Source: Pseudobdellovibrionaceae bacterium
GTDB taxonomy: Bacteria; Bdellovibrionota; Bdellovibrionia; Bdellovibrionales; Bdellovibrionaceae
Assembly: GCA_019637875.1 (NCBI GenBank)
Contig: JAHBUW010000023.1
Span: 1 to 37,477, forward strand
DNA: 37,477 nt
Reading direction: 5' to 3'
The notes beneath the pieces were generated by a model. The model ran no database searches and was not told where the DNA came from. It worked only from the letters and a program-made list of their open reading frames with translations. Both the position numbers and the translations under genes were made by a program. Shown piece after piece: positions 25,383-33,244 of the stretch (positions are counted from its first letter, which is position 1; each line of letters starts with the position of its first letter).

Positions 25383-25634
25383 ATGCACAAAGGCTTCAAT
25401 TCTGACCTCCAAATTCGCGGTAAGGCCTATCATGTCCAGACGGAAGACTGGGGAATGCAGAACCCCTTTCTGGTCAGCCGCATCTTCGCGAACGGCGCGG
25501 TCGTCCTGACGGTGAAAACGCCGTACATGGAAGCGCTGAAAGGCGGTCCCGTCCGCGACTCCGAAGCTTTGCAGATGGCCCTGCGGCGCCAGCACCAGAT
25601 GATGATCGAGAAACTTCACGCCGGCGAAGTGTGA
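25383..25634 (+). CDS. Small conserved-looking protein (83 aa)
   Basis: An 83-residue protein with the features of a compact beta-rich domain: DLQIRGKAYHVQTEDWG near the start, then a strand with FLVSRIFANGAVVLTVKTPY, and a helical Gln/Met-rich end. The HVQTED...NGAVV..KTPY pattern resembles short uncharacterised proteins I associate with former deltaproteobacteria, but I have no function for it. There is no signal peptide. The purine run TTGAAGG touches the ATG directly, so its ribosome-binding spacing is abnormal. It is separated from ftsE by 69 bases and could be co-transcribed with the division genes. Confidence 0.7.
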   Translation: MHKGFNSDLQIRGKAYHVQTEDWGMQNPFLVSRIFANGAVVLTVKTPYMEALKGGPVRDSEALQMALRRQHQMMIEKLHAGEV

Positions 25635-25691
25635 GGGAAAACTAGACCCGACTGGACCGGTTGAATCGACGACGGGTCCACCCCCCTTCGT

Positions 25692-25697
25692 TATTCT
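25692..25697 (+). promoter_or_regulatory. Possible -10 hexamer 6 bases before ftsE
   Basis: TATTCT ends six bases before the GTG start of ftsE, while the GGAGGG run at 25698-25703 touches the start codon with no spacer. If the hexamer is a -10 box, transcription would begin at about the start codon, giving a leaderless message. No matching -35 is seen. Confidence 0.25.
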
Positions 25698-25703
25698 GGA
25701 GGG

Positions 25704-26366
25704 GTGATTGAATTCCAGCACGTCTACAAAACATATCCGGGGTCGGTCCACGCCCTGAAGAACGTCGGCTTTAGCGTTGAGAAAGGCGAATTCGTCTTCC
25801 TCACGGGACCCAGTGGGGCCGGCAAAACCACGCTTTTCCGAATGCTTTCCGCGTTCGATAGGCCCTCGTCAGGACGAGTGATCGTCGGTGACTATGACCT
25901 CGCGCAAATCAGTGCGGCCGAGTTGCCGTACTTCCGCCGCCGCATCGGAATCGTCTTTCAAGATTTCCGTTTGCTGAAAGACCGCAGCGTTTTGGAGAAC
26001 GTCTCGTTGCCGCTGCTCGTGCGCGGTGAGCGAAGCGCGCAGATCCAGCGGCGTAGCATGGAAGCCCTCGAGGCCGTGGGCCTGGCGGGGCGCGCGAAGT
26101 CATACCCGGATTCTTTATCGGGCGGAGAACAGCAGCGGATCGCGATCGCGCGCGCGTTGATTCACCGTCCGGGTCTTCTGATCGCCGATGAGCCGACGGG
26201 GAACCTGGATCCCGAGCTGAGCGAAGACATCATGGATCTGATGGAGCGTCTGTGCGCCCAAGGCACGACCGTTTTCATCGCGACCCATGATCACAGTTTG
26301 GTCGAGCGTCGTCGTAAACGCCGCATCGAGATCGACGGCGGCGAGATCGTGCGGGACGAAGTATGA
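25704..26366 (+). CDS. ftsE: Cell-division ATP-binding protein FtsE
   Basis: FtsE is the ATPase of the FtsEX complex, which controls peptidoglycan hydrolases at the septum through EnvC. The 220-residue protein has Walker [10 protein letters not shown] (35-43), the FtsE-typical [21 protein letters not shown] region (84-104), signature LSGGEQQR (138-145) and Walker [13 protein letters not shown] (158-169). Length is typical. The start is GTG 25704, which yields the standard MIxFxxVxKxY opening; the only purine run is directly adjacent to it, an unusual arrangement. The stop overlaps the start of ftsX by 4 bases (ATGA). Confidence 0.95.
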   Translation: MIEFQHVYKTYPGSVHALKNVGFSVEKGEFVFLTGPSGAGKTTLFRMLSAFDRPSSGRVIVGDYDLAQISAAELPYFRRRIGIVFQDFRLLKDRSVLENVSLPLLVRGERSAQIQRRSMEALEAVGLAGRAKSYPDSLSGGEQQRIAIARALIHRPGLLIADEPTGNLDPELSEDIMDLMERLCAQGTTVFIATHDHSLVERRRKRRIEIDGGEIVRDEV

Positions 26367-27307
26367 GAAAACCGCATTGGGTGGAAACCCTGTTTCAGCA
26401 TCTGGGGTCGGCTTGGCGGCGCCGGATGGCGCTGAATCTTTTCGTCGTCTTTTCGCTGTTCGCGAGCTTTACGCTTCTGGATACGGCCTTGATCGTGGCG
26501 AAAAACTTTGAAGCCCTGAGCCAGTTCTGGGGATCGAAAGTCGAAATGAACGTCTACCTGAAAGACGGCGTCGACAGACCGGAAGCTCTCATCTCAAAAA
26601 TCGAAGGGCATCCTCTCGTCAAGTCGGTGCAGTTCGTGTCGAAAGATCGGGCCTTCGGTGAACTGCAGGCGCAGCTGGCCTCGCACGCGCCGGAAATTCT
26701 GAAAGATCCCGAACTGCTGTCGTTCATTCCGGCCAGTCTGCTGGTGGAATTGAAGGGGTCGAAAAATCCCGAAGGTTATCTGGAAGTCGTCAAAGGTTAC
26801 GCGGATCAGCTGAAGGCCAACGAGATCGTGGCGGACGTGCAGTTCGGCGCGGGCTGGATGGACGAGCTACGCACGATCCTGCAAGTGCTGGGAAATATCG
26901 GCGCGCTTTTCTTCACGGTCGTTTTGGTCGGATCGCTGTTCATGGTGGGATTCGTGATCCGGAATTCGTTGCAACAGCGGCGGGGAGAGATCGAAATCCT
27001 TGAGCTTGTCGGTGCTTCACGGTGGTTCATCCGCATGCCGTTCCTGATCGAAGGGGCGTTGATCTCGTTTTTGGCGGGGGCTTTAAGCCTGTGGGTCACG
27101 AATTCGCTGTTCGCCCGTGTGAAATCGACGCTGATGAACGAAGACCTGTTTCTGTTCATCGCCTATCGGTTGCACCAGTTTTCGACGGCGGGCGTGATTC
27201 TGATGTCACTGGCGTACGCGCTTTTGGGCGCGGCGGTGTCCTACATGTGCCTACGCCACCTGAACACCGGATTTGCGGCGGCCGAAAGCCAAAAGCGGGG
27301 AACGTGA
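26363..27307 (+). CDS. ftsX: Cell-division permease FtsX
   Basis: The membrane partner of FtsE. The 314-residue protein has a first membrane helix (about 25-45), a periplasmic domain of about 120 residues (starting SKVEMNVYLKDGVD) that would bind EnvC, and three further helices in the C-terminal half (LFFTVVLVGSLFMVGFV, then FLIEGALISFLAGALSLWV, then VILMSLAYALLGAAVSY). QQRRGEIEILELVGAS between helices two and three is the typical FtsX cytoplasmic loop. The start overlaps ftsE by 4 bases and the stop overlaps the next start by one base (TGATG), so all three are coupled. Confidence 0.93.
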   Translation: MRKPHWVETLFQHLGSAWRRRMALNLFVVFSLFASFTLLDTALIVAKNFEALSQFWGSKVEMNVYLKDGVDRPEALISKIEGHPLVKSVQFVSKDRAFGELQAQLASHAPEILKDPELLSFIPASLLVELKGSKNPEGYLEVVKGYADQLKANEIVADVQFGAGWMDELRTILQVLGNIGALFFTVVLVGSLFMVGFVIRNSLQQRRGEIEILELVGASRWFIRMPFLIEGALISFLAGALSLWVTNSLFARVKSTLMNEDLFLFIAYRLHQFSTAGVILMSLAYALLGAAVSYMCLRHLNTGFAAAESQKRGT

Positions 27308-28437
27308 TGCGCGGAAGTTTCGCGGCGTTCATTCTGTCGATTTTGCTGCCGTGGACCGGGTTCTCGGCCGAAAGCAAGGTCGTGGAGCGAGTGAAGCGGG
27401 ACTTGGCGGTGCAGACCCAAGAGTACCAAAAGGTTTTGAAGTCCCTGCAGAACATCAATCGCGAGATGAAACGTTTCGTCGAAGAGCGCTCTTCGTTGGA
27501 TCAAGAGCGAATTCTGACCGACGTCCAGCTGAAAACGATTTCCGAGAAAACGCAAAAGATCGAGGCGCAGCTTGAATCACAGCGTACGCTGTTGCTTTCA
27601 AAGCTCGCGTCGATTCAGAAGTTCGACCAACAGGCCTGGCTGTCTTTTCTTCTGAAAGCGAAAAACTCGGCGCAGCTTGAAAGGAACATGAAGATTCTGG
27701 GACTGATCGGCCAGCGTGACGTGCAGGCGATGAAAGACTACTCGCGCCTGGCCCGCGATTTGGGACGTCAGAAATCCCGGTTCACGGAAAGGCTCACCTA
27801 CCTGAACGGCCTGCAGAAAAGAATCAATGAAATGGAAAAGGGTTTGAAGGAACAGACCGAAATGCGCAGCCAGCTTCTGTCGTCGATGAAAGAGCGCCAA
27901 CAGAAGACCATCGAGCGGCTGCGTAAGCTCCAGGCCAGCCAGGATCGCACGTCGGCGTTGGCCGAGTCGGGAATTCTGGACGCCCTTCTGGGCAGCTCAT
28001 TCGCCGAACGTAAGGGGCAATTGATTTCGCCGGTGGACGGTACGGTGACCCAAAACTACGGCGTCATTCGCGACAACGAATATCACCTGATCTTGAGTCA
28101 CCGGGGTTGGATGTACGAATCGACGCTGCATGCGCCCGTTCGTTCGGTTTACGACGGGCACATCGTGCATCGCGGGTTTTTTCCGGAGTACGGAAATTTT
28201 GTGATCGTCGATCACGCCGATCACTATTACTCGGTTTACGCCATGCTTTCCAAAACGGATCTGAAAGTCGGCGATCCGGTCAAAGAAGGACAAACGCTCG
28301 GTCGCGTGGGAACCAATCCCTTCGACGGTCGCTCCGGGCTTTATTTTGAAATCCGTCATTTTGCCGAAACAATGGATCCGAAAGTTTGGATGAAAGGGAA
28401 GGGCTATGAAATCAGCAACCTCGAATGGGATCGCTAA
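27307..28437 (+). CDS. envC: EnvC-like murein hydrolase activator (degenerate M23)
   Basis: The start is ATG 27307, sharing a base with the ftsX stop; the frame is open further upstream but that part lies within ftsX. The 376-residue product has a signal peptide (about 1-21, ending TGFSA), a long coiled coil (about 22-225) and a C-terminal LytM/M23 domain. In active M23 peptidases zinc is held by HxxxD and HxH; here the first site reads SHRGWMYES and the second HADHYYSVYAML, so the metal ligands are incomplete. This matches EnvC, which does not cleave wall itself but activates amidases when FtsEX moves its coiled coil. Position directly after ftsEX supports that role strongly. Confidence 0.9.
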   Translation: MRGSFAAFILSILLPWTGFSAESKVVERVKRDLAVQTQEYQKVLKSLQNINREMKRFVEERSSLDQERILTDVQLKTISEKTQKIEAQLESQRTLLLSKLASIQKFDQQAWLSFLLKAKNSAQLERNMKILGLIGQRDVQAMKDYSRLARDLGRQKSRFTERLTYLNGLQKRINEMEKGLKEQTEMRSQLLSSMKERQQKTIERLRKLQASQDRTSALAESGILDALLGSSFAERKGQLISPVDGTVTQNYGVIRDNEYHLILSHRGWMYESTLHAPVRSVYDGHIVHRGFFPEYGNFVIVDHADHYYSVYAMLSKTDLKVGDPVKEGQTLGRVGTNPFDGRSGLYFEIRHFAETMDPKVWMKGKGYEISNLEWDR

Positions 28438-29791
28438 ATACCTCAAGTTTGGGGTGGGCGCGGCCGTGCTCATCGGTGGACTAGCCGTCTTCGCGCAGGA
28501 GCGTTACACGGATCTTCAGAACTTCGCCAAGATTCTGAATCTGGTGCAGCAATATTACGTCGAACCTGTCGACTCGAAGAAGCTGATGCTGGGCGCGATT
28601 CGTGGGATGTTGCGCGAGCTCGATCCGCACACGAGCTACATGCCGCAAGAAGTGTTCAAAGATTTCGAAACCGAAACGTCGGGCGAATTCGGCGGCCTGG
28701 GGATCGAGATTTCCATACAGAACGGCATTCTAACGATCATCTCGCCGATCGAAGACACGCCCGCTTGGGAAGCGGGCATCAAGCCCGGTGACCGCGTCGT
28801 CGCCGTCGACGGAAAATCCACCAAGGGCTTGGGCCTGATGGAAGCCTCGCAGTTGATGCGCGGGAAGCGCGGTTCGAAGACGGTCTTGACGGTCGTGCGT
28901 GAAAAAGAAGACGAGCCCCGTGACATCGCGATCGTTCGCGGCAGCGTGAAGATCCGCTCGGTGAAGCCCACCGATCTGGGCGAAGGCTATCATTACTTTC
29001 GCGTGACAAGCTTCATCGAAAACACCGGACGTGACCTTGAAAAGTACATGGCCGAAGCGGTGAAGAAGGCCGGTAAAGACGGCGTGAAGGGAATCGTCAT
29101 GGATCTGCGCCGCAATCCCGGCGGCCTGCTCGATCAGGCGATCAAGATCAGCGACATGTTCCTGAAGGAAGGCGACATCGTGTCGACCATCGGTCGCGAC
29201 CCCAAACAGAAGGAAGTCGTTTCGGCGACGAAAAAAGGGAAGTACACCGAGTTCCCGATCATCATCTTGGTCAACGAGTATTCGGCGAGCGCCTCCGAGA
29301 TCGTCGCGGGAGCCCTGCAGGACAACAAACGCGCGATCGTCATGGGGGCCCGCAGCTTCGGTAAGGGGTCCGTTCAGCACGTGATCAAGTTGGGGGACGG
29401 TTCGGGCTTGAAGCTCACCATCGCCCGTTACTTCACGCCCAGTGGACGTTCGATTCAGGCGGAAGGAATTCAGCCCGATATCGAGCTGGAAGAAGTCGAC
29501 GCCGAAGCTTTCGGCAAGGCCGTCGTCAAATCGAAGGGCGGCAACCGCGAAAAAGACATCGCGGGTCACCTGTTAGGAGAAAAAGAAAAGGCCGCGAAAA
29601 TCGCCGAACTCAAAGAAAAGAAGCAGACCGAGCAGGACAAGTCGGACATCGCCTCGGGTTGGTGGAAAGCGGAAGCCAAGGAAATCGAAAAGATGTCGCC
29701 CCGGGATAAACTTCTGGCGAGCGACTACCAGGTCTTCCAGGCCTACAATTACCTGAAGGCATGGAAGATCATGCGCGGTGTAAGTAAATAG
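28406..29791 (+). CDS. ctpA: Carboxy-terminal processing protease CtpA (S41)
   Basis: A 461-residue serine protease with an N-terminal membrane anchor or signal (about 13-30), the LDPHTSYM motif (72-79), a PDZ domain (about 95-170; GGLGIEI and AGIKPGD), and the S41 catalytic core: GIVMDLRRNPGG (229-240), the nucleophile region NEYSASASEI (290-299) and the catalytic Lys320 in RSFGKGSVQ. The family trims periplasmic and envelope proteins; in some bacteria it regulates wall hydrolases. The start overlaps the end of envC by 32 bases. The C-terminal 90 residues are charged and helical. A hairpin terminator follows 9 bases after the stop, closing the operon. Confidence 0.95.
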   Translation: MKSATSNGIAKYLKFGVGAAVLIGGLAVFAQERYTDLQNFAKILNLVQQYYVEPVDSKKLMLGAIRGMLRELDPHTSYMPQEVFKDFETETSGEFGGLGIEISIQNGILTIISPIEDTPAWEAGIKPGDRVVAVDGKSTKGLGLMEASQLMRGKRGSKTVLTVVREKEDEPRDIAIVRGSVKIRSVKPTDLGEGYHYFRVTSFIENTGRDLEKYMAEAVKKAGKDGVKGIVMDLRRNPGGLLDQAIKISDMFLKEGDIVSTIGRDPKQKEVVSATKKGKYTEFPIIILVNEYSASASEIVAGALQDNKRAIVMGARSFGKGSVQHVIKLGDGSGLKLTIARYFTPSGRSIQAEGIQPDIELEEVDAEAFGKAVVKSKGGNREKDIAGHLLGEKEKAAKIAELKEKKQTEQDKSDIASGWWKAEAKEIEKMSPRDKLLASDYQVFQAYNYLKAWKIMRGVSK

Positions 29792-29800
29792 CGAAAAAAG

Positions 29801-29824
29801 AAAAGGGACCGTGAGGTCCCTTTT
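29801..29824. terminator. Bidirectional terminator between ctpA and tig
   Basis: A perfect 10-bp stem (AAAAGGGACC / GGTCCCTTTT, loop GTGA) has T-rich sequence after it on the plus strand (TTTTGCTTT) and TTTTCTTTTTT on the minus strand. It sits between the stops of two convergent genes (29791 and 29830). Confidence 0.9.
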
Positions 29825-29829
29825 GCTTT

Positions 29830-31152
29830 CTAGTTTTTCTCTTTGAGGTTTTCTTTTTTCACTTCCGTGACCTTTGCGGTCTTCATCAGGAAGTCGATCA
29901 CCTTTTCTTCGGTGATCATGTAAGTCAGACGCTGAACCTGTTCGGGACGCGAGTAGAAGTCCTTGATGCGGGCGAGATCGATCCCGGTCTGCTGCGCGTA
30001 CTCTTCGTATTTCTTTTCCAAATCGGCGTCAGTGTAGCTCAGCTCGTGCTTCGTCGCGACGGCGTCGACCAAATAACCCGATTGGATCATTTCACGCGCG
30101 GTCGTATCGAAGTCCGCTTCCCACTTGTCGGTGTACGCCGCGAAATCGTCGGGCGTCATTCCTTGTTGGGTCAGACGATTCTTCATGTCTTCGACCAGAG
30201 CGGCCTTCTGCTCTTTCAAGAGCGAGGGCGGAACGTCGACGGGGTTCGCGCGGACCAGCGAGCGGAGCAGACGATTTTTCATGTCCGAATCGATGCGCTT
30301 CTGTTCGGATTCGTTCAGATCTTTTTTGATGTTCTCGCGCAGTTGCGCTTCGGTTTCGACGCCGGGACCCATTTTGCCGGCCAGGAATTCCGGAGTCAGC
30401 TCGGGGAGCGACTTCTTCTTCAGGCCTTTCAGTGTCGTCACGAAATCGACGGGTTTACCCGCGAGCTCCGCGACATGGTAGTTTTCGGGGAACTTCAGGC
30501 TGATGGTTTTCGTCGTGCCGACTTTCATGCCGACGATGCCTTCTTCAAAACCGGGGATGAAGCGGCTCGAGCCCAGCTCGAGGGGGAAGTCAGTGCCCGC
30601 GCCGTTTTCGAGCGGCTCGCCGTCAAGCTTTCCGGTGAAATCCAGGTTCGCCATATCACCCATTTGGGCGGGGCGGTCTTCCAGAACGTCACCCCATTCG
30701 GCGTGCGCGTTTTTGATGTTTTCCACGACTTCATCCACACGCTTGTCGTCGACTTCGAGTTTTTCTTTCTCGACGGTCAGACCTTCGTAGTTTTTCAGGT
30801 TCACTTCGGGACGGATCTCGAAGTTCGCGGTGAACGCGAAGGTTTTGCCTTCTTGGAGGTCATCGACCGTGAATTCGAACTCGGGGCTCGAAACGGGATT
30901 CACTTTGTTCTCTTGGATGGCTTGGAAGAAGGCATTCTGCAAAACTTCTTGCAGGACATCTTGCTTCACGCGGCCACCGTACACAGACTTGATGGTCGCC
31001 AACGGCGCTTTGCCTTGGCGGAAGCCTTTGATTTCGGCGTCTTTCTGGATGGATTTGAAAACGCGGTCGAAGGCGCCAGTGACGACTTCGGCGGGGACTT
31101 CGATGTTCAGGCGACGCTCAAGTGAGCTGACATTTTCGATCGTGGATTTCAT
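29830..31152 (-). CDS. tig: Trigger factor
   Basis: The ribosome-bound chaperone and peptidyl-prolyl isomerase for nascent chains. The start is ATG 31152 (MKSTIENVSS), the usual trigger-factor opening; the frame stays open to 31230 but this crosses the promoter. The 440-residue protein has the ribosome-docking motif GFRQGKAP (about 43-50), an FKBP-like domain (about 150-240; MANLDFTGKLDG, FIPGFEEGIVGMK) and a helical C-terminal chaperone domain. GGGAG lies upstream of the ATG. It is transcribed divergently from the ArsA-like ATPase pair. Confidence 0.95.
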   Translation of the reverse strand: MKSTIENVSSLERRLNIEVPAEVVTGAFDRVFKSIQKDAEIKGFRQGKAPLATIKSVYGGRVKQDVLQEVLQNAFFQAIQENKVNPVSSPEFEFTVDDLQEGKTFAFTANFEIRPEVNLKNYEGLTVEKEKLEVDDKRVDEVVENIKNAHAEWGDVLEDRPAQMGDMANLDFTGKLDGEPLENGAGTDFPLELGSSRFIPGFEEGIVGMKVGTTKTISLKFPENYHVAELAGKPVDFVTTLKGLKKKSLPELTPEFLAGKMGPGVETEAQLRENIKKDLNESEQKRIDSDMKNRLLRSLVRANPVDVPPSLLKEQKAALVEDMKNRLTQQGMTPDDFAAYTDKWEADFDTTAREMIQSGYLVDAVATKHELSYTDADLEKKYEEYAQQTGIDLARIKDFYSRPEQVQRLTYMITEEKVIDFLMKTAKVTEVKKENLKEKN

Positions 31153-31205
31153 GGGTACGGACTCCCGGAGATTCAGTTCATAAAACGGGCGGATTAGAAG
31201 CGCGG

Positions 31206-31234
31206 ATACTAGGAAATTTGCCCTTGGCAATCAA
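31206..31234 (-). promoter_or_regulatory. tig promoter
   Basis: On the minus strand: TTGATT (complement of 31229-31234), 17-base spacer, TAGTAT (complement of 31206-31211). The predicted transcript starts near 31199, about 47 bases before tig. It is one of the best matches to the sigma-70 consensus in the window. Confidence 0.75.
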
Positions 31235-31253
31235 GCGCCTAATGCGAGGCGAA

Positions 31254-32174
31254 ATGATTGTCCCAGAGAGAGTTGAGAGACTGCAGATTGTGAAAATTCT
31301 TTTCGTTTCCGGGAAAGGTGGAGTGGGCAAATCGACCGTCGCGGCCACCCTGGCGCTGCAGGCGGCGCGCGCGGGCCAAAAGACCCTCCTGGTCGAGCTC
31401 GGAAATCGCAGTTTCTACGGACTGGCCTTCAAGAAAAACTTCTCGGCGACCCCTTCGCCTTGGCGGGATGGCGTCGATATCGCCCTCTGGGATGGCAATT
31501 CGTGCCTGCGGGAATATGCGTTGCACCTTCTGAAATCCGAGGCCCTCTACAAGCTTTTCTTTGAAAACGCGGTCTCGCGCTCGCTGATTCAAGTGGCGCC
31601 GGGGCTGGCGGAGCTCGCGATTCTGGGGAAGATTACGAGTGGGCCCCCCCGCAACGTCGGGCCGAAACTCCCTTACGACACGTTGATCGTGGACGCGTTT
31701 GCCAGCGGGCATTTTCTGGCGCTTTTACGTGCGCCGCTGGGCTTCGCCGAAGCCGTACGCTTCGGACCCATGGGGAATGAAAGTCGCGACATCGCGAAGG
31801 TCCTGCGTGATCCCGAGATCTGCCGGTATTGCTTTGTGACCTTACCGGAAAGTCTGCCGGTGCAAGAGACCGGCGAATTGGTCGCCAGCTTCAAGGAACT
31901 CGTTCCGAATATTGCGCCGGAAATCTGTCTGAACCGCTGGCTGCAGCCCGCGATGGCGGCGCAGGTGAAGGCGCCCGTCGGCGGGGACAAAGACGACTTC
32001 GCGCACGATCTGGCGCGCCGACGCGAAAGCGAAGTCGCCGCCGAGACGCAATTTCAAGGTTTGAAAACGTGGATCGCGCCGTGGATTTTAGAAACCGACT
32101 TCGAAAAGACCGTCCTGCAGCTTGCCGAGATTGTTTCAACGCCCCAAGGTGGCGCCGGTGAGGTGAAGCCATGA
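31254..32174 (+). CDS. ArsA/Get3-like ATPase, first of a pair
   Basis: A SIMIBI P-loop ATPase. The deviant Walker A is SGKGGVGKST, with the signature lysine present (GK at the start of the motif). VDAFASGHFLALLRAP occupies the place of the DTAPTGHTLRLL switch segment of ArsA/Get3. The family includes the arsenite-pump ATPase and the tail-anchored protein targeting factor Get3. No arsenic genes are nearby, so a pump role is unlikely. The start is uncertain: ATG 31254 has GAGG four bases upstream and gives 306 residues, while GTG 31290 would give the more typical short opening VKILFVSGKGG. It overlaps the second ATPase by 4 bases (ATGA), so they are probably made in equal amounts and may form a heterodimer. 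Confidence 0.85.
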   Translation: MIVPERVERLQIVKILFVSGKGGVGKSTVAATLALQAARAGQKTLLVELGNRSFYGLAFKKNFSATPSPWRDGVDIALWDGNSCLREYALHLLKSEALYKLFFENAVSRSLIQVAPGLAELAILGKITSGPPRNVGPKLPYDTLIVDAFASGHFLALLRAPLGFAEAVRFGPMGNESRDIAKVLRDPEICRYCFVTLPESLPVQETGELVASFKELVPNIAPEICLNRWLQPAMAAQVKAPVGGDKDDFAHDLARRRESEVAAETQFQGLKTWIAPWILETDFEKTVLQLAEIVSTPQGGAGEVKP

Positions 32175-33244
32175 GCGCGTACCTGAGCGACGCCAAAGTG
32201 ATCGTCTGCATGGGGACCGGGGGCGTGGGTAAAACCACGATCGCCTCGGGACTGGCGGCGCTTTTTGCGCGCCGGGGATTGAAAGTCCTCGTGTTGACGG
32301 TTGACCCATCGAAACGGTTGAAACAGTCGTTGGGCCTTGATGAAAGCGGTGAACCGCGTCGCGTGGAGCTACCGGCGCTCTCGGCGCCGGGCGAACTTTG
32401 GGGCGCCGTCGTGAACTCGAAGAAAACTTTCGACGATTTCGTTCGCCGTGCGGCCAATCAATCGCCCGAAGCGGAAAAGATTCTGCAAAACCGCCTGTAC
32501 CAACAACTCTCGACCACGCTGGCGGGTTCCCAAGAGTTCACGGCGTTGGAAAATTTGTTGGCGGCCGAGAAAAGCGGTCGCTTCGATTTGATCGTTTTGG
32601 ATACGCCGCCCGCGCATCACGCTTTTGAATTTCTGCAAGCGCCCCAGAAGCTCGCGTCGATTTTCAACGAAGGCATCGCGAAATGGTTCCGCGCGCCGGA
32701 AGGTCGCGGTCTTTTAAGTGGACTTTTCCAAGCCGGAACGAAGCAGACACTCAAAATTCTGGAATCGCTGACGGGTGCGGAGTTCATGGGGCAACTGAGC
32801 GAATTCTTCTCGCAAATTCACTCTTGGCAGGGGCAACTCGAGGCGCGCGCGGTCGAGTCGCAGCGCTTGCTGGTGCGACCCTCGACGAGATTTTTGCTGA
32901 TCACCGCGTTCGATGAGGCCAAGTTTCAGGAAGGCGAAGTTTTCGCCCGTGAAATCCGTAAGGGCGGCTACAACTTGGCGGGCTTGATCATCAACCGCGC
33001 GCATCCGCTTTGGTTTCAAAGCGAAGCGCAGCCGGCGGAAACCGGTGCCGCGGGATTGCAGCACGATTTCCGCAAATACTACGACGCCCGCCGCGCGAAG
33101 ATCTCCGAACTCAAAAAACGATTGGGCGCGACCTTCGCGGTCCTCGAAGTCCCGGAGCAAATCGAAGATATCGATTCGCCCGGTGAAGTTTGGGAATTTT
33201 CGAAAAAACTAGAGGCCGCACTTCCGGCCCAGGAGAACGTATGA
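32171..33244 (+). CDS. ArsA/Get3-like ATPase, second of a pair
   Basis: A 357-residue ArsA-family ATPase. The P-loop reads MGTGGVGKTT (about 14-23): the catalytic Lys and Thr are kept but the signature lysine typical of the deviant Walker A is replaced by Thr. LTVDPSKRLKQSLG is the A-loop region, LDTPPAHHAFEFLQAP the switch segment corresponding to DTAPTGHTLRLL, and LAGLIINRAHP the later core strand. Paired ArsA-like proteins, one with GKGGVGK and one without the first Lys, also occur in other bacteria to my knowledge. The missing lysine suggests it needs its partner for ATP turnover. Both ends overlap neighbouring genes by ATGA. Confidence 0.88.
   Translation: MSAYLSDAKVIVCMGTGGVGKTTIASGLAALFARRGLKVLVLTVDPSKRLKQSLGLDESGEPRRVELPALSAPGELWGAVVNSKKTFDDFVRRAANQSPEAEKILQNRLYQQLSTTLAGSQEFTALENLLAAEKSGRFDLIVLDTPPAHHAFEFLQAPQKLASIFNEGIAKWFRAPEGRGLLSGLFQAGTKQTLKILESLTGAEFMGQLSEFFSQIHSWQGQLEARAVESQRLLVRPSTRFLLITAFDEAKFQEGEVFAREIRKGGYNLAGLIINRAHPLWFQSEAQPAETGAAGLQHDFRKYYDARRAKISELKKRLGATFAVLEVPEQIEDIDSPGEVWEFSKKLEAALPAQENV

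Noticed and set aside
27022-27306. Long N-terminal extension of the envC frame
   Set aside because: This part overlaps the membrane helices of ftsX; the ATG at 27307 begins a proper signal peptide and couples to the ftsX stop.
31254-33244. Arsenic-resistance operon
   Set aside because: ArsA-like ATPases are present but no arsR, arsB, arsC, arsD or acr3 gene is in the window, and the second P-loop lacks the signature lysine. Resistance is not supported.
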